Shown piece by piece: positions 53,713 to 60,722 of a stretch of 64,000 bases of DNA. A model generated the notes under the pieces. The model was not told where the DNA came from. It searched no databases and was given only the letters and a program-made list of their open reading frames with translations. Within the stretch, counting starts at the first letter, position 1, and each line of letters starts with the position of its first letter. This DNA comes from Actinopolymorpha rutila (lineage in GTDB: Bacteria > Actinomycetota > Actinomycetes > Propionibacteriales > Actinopolymorphaceae): contig NZ_JACBZH010000001.1 in assembly GCF_013407855.1 (NCBI RefSeq), positions 5,394,001-5,458,000 of the forward strand. The letters are read 5' to 3'. The position numbers were made by a program, and so were the translations under genes.

Positions 53713-55199
53713 GCGCGCCACGACCGAACATCCTGCTGGTGATGACCGACCAGCACCGGGCCGGCTTCACCGCCGGCGAGGGGTTCGGGCTGGACACGAT
53801 GCCGTTCCTGGACTCGGTCGCCGCGTCAGGGACCCGCTTCCGCAACGCCTACACGACGGCGCCGGCGTGCGTGCCGGCGCGGACCAGCCTGCTGACCGGG
53901 CGCTTCCCGTCGGCCCATCGCGTACGCCAGAACTCCGCGACCAGGGAGGTGCTCCGTGGGGAGGACCTGCTGGACGTGCTCGCCACCTCGGGCTACTCGC
54001 TGCACTTCGCCGGCAAGACCCACATGTATCGCCGCGAGGACGACTTCGACTCCTTCGCCGGTCCGTACTGGCACGAGCGCGGGCCGGACTCCACCGACGA
54101 ACAGCGGGACTTCTCGGCCTGGCTGCGGTCGATCGACCACGGCCCGACCCTCGAACCGACGGTGTTTCCGCTCGAGTGCCAGTATCCGTACCGCATCGTC
54201 GACGACGCGATCGAGGCGCTGGACCGACGTGATCCGGACCGGCCCTTCTTCGGCTGGGTGTCCTTCCCGGAGCCGCACAACCCCTACCAGGCGCCCGAGC
54301 CCTACTTCTCGATGTTCCCCGAGGAGGACGTGCCCGACCGCGCGTGCGGGCCGGAGGCGGCCCGGGCCAAGGGTGGTGCGTGGAAGTGGCTCGCCGACCT
54401 GCTGGAGGAGAAGCGGCCGGGCTACGACCGGCTGTGGCGCCGCTACCGCGCCACCTACTGCGGCATGCTGCGGCTGATCGACGACCAGATCCGCCGGCTG
54501 CTCGGTCACCTCGAGGAGCAAGGCGTCCTTGACAACACCCTCGTAGTCTTCGTCGCCGACCACGGAGACTATGTCGGCGACTACGGCCTGCAGCGCAAGG
54601 GCGCCGGGATGCCGGAGGTGCTGATGCGGATCCCGTTCGTGCTGACCGGGCCCGGCGTGGTCGCCACGGACAACACCGCCGACCACGTGTCCCTGGCCGA
54701 CCTGTTCCCCACCCTGTGCGAGGCGGTCGGTGCGGACATCCCGTACGGCGTGCAGGGCCGCAGCCTGTGGCCGGTGCTGACCGGCGGCGACTACCCGGCC
54801 GAGGAGTTCGCGAGCGTCTACGCCGAGCGCGGGTACGGCGGGATCCCGTACGACGAGGACCAACGGCCACCGCTGCACTTTCCCTACGAGGGAACGAAGT
54901 ACGACGAACTCAACAGCGTCACCCAGAGCGGCACGTCACGCATGGTCCGGCAGGGCCGGTGGAAGCTCGTCTACGACGTGACCGGCCGCGGGGAGCTCTA
55001 CGACCTGGCCGAGGACCCGATGGAGCTGTCCAACCGGTGGGGCGACCCGGAGGTGGCCGAGATCCGGGCCGCACTGACCGAGCAACTGCTGTGGTGGTCG
55101 ACCCGCGTCGTGGACGACCTCCCCCGCGCGGCGTACGAGCCACGACGTGCACCGCACAACCATCTCGCACCGTTCACCGTCCGCCGCGAAGGACGCTGA
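53709..55199 (+). CDS. Type I sulfatase (C-V-P-A-R), second in cluster
   Basis: 496 residues from GTG 53709, overlapping the GH2 stop as GTGA. The first metal site is LVMTDQHRAGF, the modified cysteine C54-V-P-A-R58 then TSLLTGR, and the late metal site VFVADHGDYVGDYG. WVSFPEPHNPYQAPEPY is a substrate-loop segment shared with the third sulfatase, so the two are close paralogues distinct from the first. It is cytosolic. Different sulfate positions on one glycan are a reasonable inference. Confidence 0.93.
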   Translation: MSAPRPNILLVMTDQHRAGFTAGEGFGLDTMPFLDSVAASGTRFRNAYTTAPACVPARTSLLTGRFPSAHRVRQNSATREVLRGEDLLDVLATSGYSLHFAGKTHMYRREDDFDSFAGPYWHERGPDSTDEQRDFSAWLRSIDHGPTLEPTVFPLECQYPYRIVDDAIEALDRRDPDRPFFGWVSFPEPHNPYQAPEPYFSMFPEEDVPDRACGPEAARAKGGAWKWLADLLEEKRPGYDRLWRRYRATYCGMLRLIDDQIRRLLGHLEEQGVLDNTLVVFVADHGDYVGDYGLQRKGAGMPEVLMRIPFVLTGPGVVATDNTADHVSLADLFPTLCEAVGADIPYGVQGRSLWPVLTGGDYPAEEFASVYAERGYGGIPYDEDQRPPLHFPYEGTKYDELNSVTQSGTSRMVRQGRWKLVYDVTGRGELYDLAEDPMELSNRWGDPEVAEIRAALTEQLLWWSTRVVDDLPRAAYEPRRAPHNHLAPFTVRREGR

Positions 55200-55217
55200 C
55201 ACACGAAGGGTGGTCCC

Positions 55218-56702
55218 ATGCCCGGCGAGGACCGGCAGCGGCCACGGCACACCCCGCGCGACGTCGTGGTGGTGATGACCGACCAGCATCGCGCGGACCT
55301 GTGCGCACGCGAGGGCTTCGGCGTCGACACGACCCCGACGCTCGACCGGCTGGCTCGTGCCGGCCGTTGGTTCGATCGCGCCTACACCTCGTCGCCGTTG
55401 TGCGTTCCCGCGCGGATCAGCATGCTGACCGGCCGGTTCCCCAGCGCCCACGGGGTGCGTACGAACAGGGCCTACGGCAACCCCAGCTACGGCAGGGACC
55501 TCGTCGACGTCGTGGCCGGCGCGGGCTTCCGGACCGCCCTCGTCGGAAAGAACCACTCGCACCTGGTTCCGAACCGGCTCGACCACTGGGTGGAATACGG
55601 ACACCTCGGCCGCCTGCCCCGGTCCGCGGCCACGGGGCCGGACCAGGAGTTCGACGACTGGCTGCACGACCATCCGGGTACGACACCAACGGCGACGCCG
55701 TTTCCGCCGGAGGTTCAGATCCCGGCGCGCCTGGTCGACGAGGCCATCCGGTGGCTCGACACCGCCGCACCCACCGAGCGTTCGTTCCTGTGGCTGTCGA
55801 TCCCGGAGCCGCACGTCCCCTACCAGGCCCCCGAGCCGTACTTCTCCGCGTACGCGCCCACCACCGTGCCTCCGGCCGCCACGACCCTCGAGGCGCTCGA
55901 CAACCGCGACCTGGCCTGGCGTTACGCCGGCAGGCTCGCCGAACTGTCCGGCGAGGCCAAACCGGACGTGCTCGCGCGTGCCCGAGCCAACTACGTCGGG
56001 ATGCTGCGCCTCGTGGACGACCAGATCGCCAGACTGGTCCGCCACCTCGAGAACACGGGTCGGCTCGACGACACCCTCCTCGTCTTCGTCTCCGACCACG
56101 GCGACTTCGCCGGCGAGTACGGCCTGATGCGCAAGGGACCCGGCCTACCGGAGGTGCTGGCACGGGTCCCGATGTTCTTCCACGGCCCCGGTGTGGTGGG
56201 AGAGCCCGGACCGAGCCCGGCCCACGTCTCGATCGTCGACATCCTCCCGACCATCTGTGAGGTCCTCGGCCAGCCGGTGCCCGAGGGGGTGCAGGGCCGC
56301 AGCCTTGTCCCCATGTTGAGCGGCGACGTCGCCGGCGACCACGACTTCCTGAGTGCCTACGCGGAGCAGGGATTCGGGGGCATGCCGTACGAGGAAGCGG
56401 ATCTGGGTGATGCGGAGCCCGGTGTCCGCCGGCTCGACGACGGGCGCGTCGTGGTCGACGCCGTGAACGTGGTGACACACAGCGGAGCACGCCGGATGGT
56501 TCGCCGCGGGAGATGGAAGCTCGTGGCCGACGTCACCGGCGCGGTTCAGCTCTTCGATCTCGCCGAGGACCCGTTCGAAACCCGGGACCTTTCGGCGGTA
56601 CCGGCACTGGCGGCGACCAAGGCGGACCTGCTGGCGGACCTCACCGCATGGATGCTGCGCGCCACCGACGCACAACTCGACCGGTCCGGCGGCTCCGCCT
56701 GA
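55218..56702 (+). CDS. Type I sulfatase (C-V-P-A-R), third in cluster
   Basis: A 494-residue protein. Metal site VVMTDQHRADL, modified cysteine C62-V-P-A-R66 then ISMLTGR, and late site VFVSDHGDFAGEYG. It shares the IPEPHVPYQAPEPYFSAY segment with the second sulfatase, pointing to an old tandem duplication. It starts 18 bases after that gene and has no signal peptide. Conserved in the same operon with GH2, it probably desulfates another position of the same imported sugar. Confidence 0.93.
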   Translation: MPGEDRQRPRHTPRDVVVVMTDQHRADLCAREGFGVDTTPTLDRLARAGRWFDRAYTSSPLCVPARISMLTGRFPSAHGVRTNRAYGNPSYGRDLVDVVAGAGFRTALVGKNHSHLVPNRLDHWVEYGHLGRLPRSAATGPDQEFDDWLHDHPGTTPTATPFPPEVQIPARLVDEAIRWLDTAAPTERSFLWLSIPEPHVPYQAPEPYFSAYAPTTVPPAATTLEALDNRDLAWRYAGRLAELSGEAKPDVLARARANYVGMLRLVDDQIARLVRHLENTGRLDDTLLVFVSDHGDFAGEYGLMRKGPGLPEVLARVPMFFHGPGVVGEPGPSPAHVSIVDILPTICEVLGQPVPEGVQGRSLVPMLSGDVAGDHDFLSAYAEQGFGGMPYEEADLGDAEPGVRRLDDGRVVVDAVNVVTHSGARRMVRRGRWKLVADVTGAVQLFDLAEDPFETRDLSAVPALAATKADLLADLTAWMLRATDAQLDRSGGSA

Positions 56703-56728
56703 TCACACTCACGGGGGCTCGCACGAAG

Positions 56729-56740
56729 AAGAGCGCTTCT
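56729..56740. promoter_or_regulatory. AGCGCT-centred imperfect palindrome before the binding-protein gene
   Basis: AAGAGCGCTTCT lies 57 bases before the solute-binding-protein ATG. Its AGCGCT centre resembles many LacI-family operators, but only the core is symmetric. A second promoter for the binding protein could be here, as the gap to the sulfatase is 94 bases. Confidence 0.25.
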
Positions 56741-56796
56741 GTCACCCGCCGACGGCGACGGCGACGGTGCGGCGCATCGAACAGAAAGAAGGCAGC

Positions 56797-58275
56797 ATGA
56801 TCAACAGGCGAAAGTTCCTGGCCTCGGGTGGTGCTCTCCTCGGTGCCGTCGGGCTCGGCGCGTGCAACACGGCCCCGAGTACGTCCGAAGGGTCGGGCGG
56901 ATCACACGCCGGTGGTGGTGGCGGCGGCGGCAAGGGCGGGGTCCTGCGCTGGTGGGACCAGTTCGAGCCGCGCGCGGACCTGCACAAGGAGATCTTCGCG
57001 GAGTTCGAGAAGTCCTCCGGCGTTCACGTCGACTACACCGTCTACAACCCGAACAAGCAGGGGCAGGCCCTGCAACTCGCGTTCAGCAGCAAGCAGATGC
57101 CGGACGTGTTCACGACCGCCGGACTTGGTGTTCCTGCCGCGCGGCTGCGCAAGCAGGGCTGGTTCGCGCCGATCGACCTTGACGAGCAGGCGCTGGCGGC
57201 GATACCGAAAGCCGCGTTCCTGGAGGGATTCACCCACTGGAACGGCAAGCTGTACTCGCTACCGCTGGCCTCCTTCCGCCAGTACACGACCCTGACGTGG
57301 TACAACACCGACCTGGTGAAGAAGGCCGGCGGTGATCCCACGCATGACCTCGCCACCTGGGACGGCGTGCGAGCGACCGCCCGCAAGATCAAGCAGAGTG
57401 GCGGCGGGGCGTACGGCTGGATCGCACCACTGCAGTTCGCCGCCAGGATGGGTGAGCACGTCGAGGACCTCGCCCAGGCAGGCGGCGGCGTGGGCGGAGT
57501 CGACCCGCGCACCGGTGAGTACACCTACGGAAGCGATCCGTACGTCCACGCGGTGGAGTTTCTCCAGTCGATGAAGAGCGACGGAGTCCTCTTCCCCGCC
57601 TCCTCCTCTCTCGACGCCCGCACGGCGCGGGCGCGCTGGACCACCGGGATCGCCGGCGTGTTCTTCGACGGCCCCTGGAACGTCGGCGTGATCAAGGACG
57701 GATTCAAGCAGTTCCTCGGCAAACTCGGCGTCGCTCCCGTCCCGGTCGCCGAGGCAGGGCGTACGCCCGTGCTCTACAGCGCACCGAAGCCGGGAGACTT
57801 CTGGCTCTCTGCGAGTTCGAAGCTGCCCGACAAGGCCTCCGAACTGCTCGGGCGGTTCGCCACCAAGGACGTCATGCTTCGCGAGGCCGAGCAGATGGAC
57901 GGCATGCCGGTCGATCTCTCCCTGGTGGACAAGGCCGACGTCCATCCGACCTTCAAGCAGGCTGCCGCCTTCTACAAGGAACAGGTCAAGCTCGCGCCAA
58001 GCCCCATCGCCCGGAACGCCGCCGTGTCCGACGTCATCGCCGAGATGAAGCCCATCGCCCCCGACCTCGGCACCCTCGTCCAGGGCGCGCTCAGCGGCCA
58101 GGTGAAGGATGTCAGGAAGGCGTTGACAGACTACGCCGGGAAGCTGACCGCCGAGCGGGCGCGGGCGATCAAGGTGGTCGCGGGCAAGGGCGCCAAGGTC
58201 AGCGAGGACGACTGGAAGTTCGACGACTGGAAGCCCGGAGAGGACTACGGCACCGACAAGTACGGCTCCTCCTAG
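56797..58275 (+). CDS. Extracellular sugar-binding lipoprotein (ABC substrate-binding protein)
   Basis: 492 residues from ATG 56797, after AAGAAGG. The N-terminus NRRKFLASGGALLGAVGLGAC is a twin-arginine-like signal followed by the lipobox LGAC, then a Gly/Ser-rich linker. The mature region VLRWWDQFEPRADLHKEIF and LASFRQYTTLTWYNTDL match family 1 carbohydrate-binding proteins. It would hand the sugar to the MalF/MalG permeases. Its separate promoter would allow the higher expression typical of binding proteins. Confidence 0.92.
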   Translation: MINRRKFLASGGALLGAVGLGACNTAPSTSEGSGGSHAGGGGGGGKGGVLRWWDQFEPRADLHKEIFAEFEKSSGVHVDYTVYNPNKQGQALQLAFSSKQMPDVFTTAGLGVPAARLRKQGWFAPIDLDEQALAAIPKAAFLEGFTHWNGKLYSLPLASFRQYTTLTWYNTDLVKKAGGDPTHDLATWDGVRATARKIKQSGGGAYGWIAPLQFAARMGEHVEDLAQAGGGVGGVDPRTGEYTYGSDPYVHAVEFLQSMKSDGVLFPASSSLDARTARARWTTGIAGVFFDGPWNVGVIKDGFKQFLGKLGVAPVPVAEAGRTPVLYSAPKPGDFWLSASSKLPDKASELLGRFATKDVMLREAEQMDGMPVDLSLVDKADVHPTFKQAAAFYKEQVKLAPSPIARNAAVSDVIAEMKPIAPDLGTLVQGALSGQVKDVRKALTDYAGKLTAERARAIKVVAGKGAKVSEDDWKFDDWKPGEDYGTDKYGSS

Positions 58276-58351
58276 GTCGGGAACCCCGCGGGCCACGGCT
58301 CGGGTTGTACTCTCAGGCGGGCCCCCTGGGCAGCTGAGGAGAGTGGGTCGA

Positions 58352-59386
58352 ATGCGCGCGACGATCAGGGACGTTGCCAAGCTGGCGGGAGTGTCGATCA
58401 AGACGGTCTCCAACGTCCTGAACGACTATCCCTACCTGACGCCCGCGACGAAGGAGAAGGTCGAGCGTGCGCTGGCCGAACTCGACTACCGGCCCAACAT
58501 CTCGGCCCGAAACCTTCGTCGCGGGCGCACCGGCCTGATCGCGCTCGCGCTCCCGTCGATGCGCAGCCCGTACTTCGCCGAGATCGCCCACCTCATCGTC
58601 AAGGAGGCCGAGACCCGCGACCTCACCGTCCTCATCGACTGCACCGAAGGTGCGCGCGAACGCGAGCAGCTGGTGGCCGAGGGGTTCCGGAGTCACCTCA
58701 TCGACGGGATGATCCTGCAGCCGTGGTCGCTGACGGCTGCCTACCTGCGCAACCGGCCCGACCGGACACCGCTGGTCCTGCTCGGCGAGCGGCTGCAGCG
58801 GTCCGCCGACAGCGTGGCCATCGACAGCCGGGCGGCGGCAGCGGCGGCCACCGAGCACCTGATCGGACTCGGCCGCCGCCGGATCGCCGTCATCGGGGCG
58901 CCGCCGCAGTCTCAGGGCGCCAAGCGCCCGCAGGAGTCCGGCCGGCGGCAGCAGGGCTACACCGACGCACTCGCGCGGGCGGACCTGCCGTTCGACCCCG
59001 CGCTCGTCGTCCACCAACTCGAGCACTCCCCCGAAGGCGTCGCCGCCGCCGTCGACGAACTGCTCGCCTCGGCCGGTGACTTCGACGCGCTCTTCTGCTT
59101 CAACGACCGCGTCGCTCTCGGGGCGATCCGGACCCTGCACTCGCGTGGCTGGCGCGTTCCCGAGGACGTCGCGGTGGTGGGGATCGACGACATCGAGGCC
59201 GCCCGGCTGAGCACTCCGTCGCTGTCGACGATCTCCCCGGACAAGCAGATGATCGCGCGGACGGCACTGGACATGCTGGTCGAGCGCATCGACGGCCTCG
59301 ACCGCCCGGCGCGGCGGGTGGTCGCGGAGTTCGAGCTGGTTCCGCGGGAAAGCACCCTCGGCGCCGACGGGGCGGGTCAGGAGTAG
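58352..59386 (+). CDS. LacI-family transcriptional regulator
   Basis: 344 residues from ATG 58352 (GAGGAG eight bases upstream; GTG 58343 is too near that site). The HTH is TIRDVAKLAGVSIKTVSNVL, with the hinge helix NISARNLRRGRTGLIAL. The periplasmic-binding-like core contains VAVVGIDDIEAARLSTPSLS. It is the last gene of the cluster and the obvious controller of it, probably relieved by a sugar released from the imported glycan. Confidence 0.93.
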   Translation: MRATIRDVAKLAGVSIKTVSNVLNDYPYLTPATKEKVERALAELDYRPNISARNLRRGRTGLIALALPSMRSPYFAEIAHLIVKEAETRDLTVLIDCTEGAREREQLVAEGFRSHLIDGMILQPWSLTAAYLRNRPDRTPLVLLGERLQRSADSVAIDSRAAAAAATEHLIGLGRRRIAVIGAPPQSQGAKRPQESGRRQQGYTDALARADLPFDPALVVHQLEHSPEGVAAAVDELLASAGDFDALFCFNDRVALGAIRTLHSRGWRVPEDVAVVGIDDIEAARLSTPSLSTISPDKQMIARTALDMLVERIDGLDRPARRVVAEFELVPRESTLGADGAGQE

Positions 59387-59767
59387 GCGACGCCGGCCTC
59401 AGGGCTCAGCGCGTTTCGGCCTCCAGGTCACCGAACAGCCACTCCATGCCCACGTACAGCGAATACCGGCATAACCCCCGAGCAGTCGCCAACTGGCTGA
59501 GTTGTATATTTATCGGTACGCCTGGATCGACGCCCGATTCCGGCCGACTAATGTGCGATAGGTCACATTGAAAGCGGCGAATTCGCGTCCGAAATGCGAA
59601 TGACAAACCAGGTCGAATTGGTTGCTTGTCATCCATTCCGTCATTAGTTGATCATGGTGTCGCGAGAGCGTACCACTTGAGCCGGATCGTATTCCCCCGA
59701 ACACAATGCGCCGTTACGTCCGTATGCGAACGTCTACCCCTTCTGCGGCAAGAGAAGGGGTAGTTCC
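59387..59767. other. Non-coding region before the NlpC/P60 gene, less GC-rich
   Basis: 381 bases with no credible gene. The stretch 59500-59700 is visibly richer in A/T than the rest of the window. A 76-codon minus-strand reading frame (59406-59636) has no recognisable feature. The right end carries a strong hairpin over the next gene's ribosome-binding site. A regulatory leader is possible; I could not match it to a known riboswitch. Confidence 0.6.
59734..59763 (+). promoter_or_regulatory. 11-bp hairpin hiding the ribosome-binding site of the NlpC/P60 gene
   Basis: CTACCCCTTCT (59734-59744) is fully complementary to AGAAGGGGTAG (59753-59763) across an 8-base loop. The right arm contains the GAAGGGG ribosome-binding site, seven bases before the TTG start at 59768. 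Such pairing would block translation unless opened by a ligand, protein or RNA. Confidence 0.65.
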
Positions 59768-60619
59768 TTGAATTTCTTTCAACGGCTTGGCGCCGTCCGA
59801 TATCTTCTGGCAGGGCTGGCCGTCGCTCTGGTCGCGGTAGGCGGCACCGTCGCCGTCGGCGCGGTGAGGTCCGATGGCACGCCACCGAAGAACGCCTCGG
59901 CTGACCTGGCTGCGCCGACCCCCACCAAGAAGGCGACCGCCCGGCCGACGCCCACCCCGACGGCGACGAAGCGGGCCACCCCCAAGGCCACGCCGAAAGC
60001 GACGCCGAAGGTGACCAAGCACAAGAGCAAGCCCAAGGCCAAGGCCAAGGCCAAGGCCAAGCCGGCCAGGACGAAGAAGGCCGAGGCCAGGAAGGTCGCG
60101 AAGAACAAGCCGGCTCCGGCCGTGAAGAGCAGGACCGTCAAGCACAGGGCCAAGCCGGCACCGAAGTCGGTCACGGACGGCCGCATCAGCCGCACCGAGG
60201 TCCTGGCGCGGGCGCGCACCTGGCTCACCGACCCGTCGATCAGCTACGACATGAACGGAAGCGCCGCGGCACCGGACGGTGTGATGTACCGAAGCGACTG
60301 CTCCGGCTACGCCTCGATGGCCCTGCACCTCGACGCTCCGGGCCGGAGCACCGTCGACCTGCCCGACGTCACCCACGTCCTTGGCAGCAAGGACGACCTG
60401 AAGCCGGGTGACCTGCTCGGCATCATGGGTTCGGCCACCGGCGGCGCCGGCGGGCACGTGATGATCTTCGTGAAGTGGAACGACACGTCGCACTCGAGCT
60501 TCACCGTGTACGAGCACAGCGGCAACCCGGACCGCCCGCACAAGAGCGTCTACGACTGGCCGATCCAGGACTCGCGCGGCGCCTACCTCCCGTACCGCTA
60601 CGACAAGATCGTGAACTGA
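59768..60619 (+). CDS. Secreted NlpC/P60-like peptidoglycan hydrolase with Lys/Ala/Pro linker
   Basis: 283 residues from TTG 59768. A membrane/signal segment (RYLLAGLAVALVAVGGTVAV) is followed by a 100-residue basic linker (PTPTPTATKRATPKATPK, KPKAKAKAKAKPARTKK). The C-terminal domain holds the catalytic Cys in MYRSDCSGYASMAL and His in GGAGGHVMIFVKW, then VYEHSG. It should cut cell-wall peptides. The linker is probably wall-spanning or binds anionic wall polymers. Its ribosome-binding site is in a hairpin. Confidence 0.82.
   Translation: MNFFQRLGAVRYLLAGLAVALVAVGGTVAVGAVRSDGTPPKNASADLAAPTPTKKATARPTPTPTATKRATPKATPKATPKVTKHKSKPKAKAKAKAKPARTKKAEARKVAKNKPAPAVKSRTVKHRAKPAPKSVTDGRISRTEVLARARTWLTDPSISYDMNGSAAAPDGVMYRSDCSGYASMALHLDAPGRSTVDLPDVTHVLGSKDDLKPGDLLGIMGSATGGAGGHVMIFVKWNDTSHSSFTVYEHSGNPDRPHKSVYDWPIQDSRGAYLPYRYDKIVN
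60035..60061 (+). repeat. AAGGCC hexamer tandem repeat
   Basis: AAGGCC is repeated four and a half times and encodes the alternating Lys-Ala run in the linker of the NlpC/P60 protein. Unit length keeps the frame, so linker length can vary by slippage. Confidence 0.9.
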
Positions 60620-60722
60620 CCCCCGTCCGTACGCCGACGTGGTCGGCACGAGCCGTGGGATGTATGAAGACGTGGGTGGCGGCCCGGGCGTAAAGGCCGT
60701 CGCGACGCTAACGTGAGAGACG

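Noticed and set aside
56749..56766. GACGGC triplet-rich repeat before the binding-protein gene as an operator
   Set aside because: Three hexamers in tandem with no symmetry; more likely simple-sequence composition than a regulator site.
59406..59636. A 76-codon minus-strand reading frame
   Set aside because: No ribosome-binding site, no family features and unusual composition. Treated as non-coding.
59387..59767. ydaO-type cyclic-di-AMP riboswitch before the NlpC/P60 gene
   Set aside because: Such switches often precede cell-wall hydrolases in actinobacteria, but I could not find the conserved core segments. Only the final hairpin is clear.
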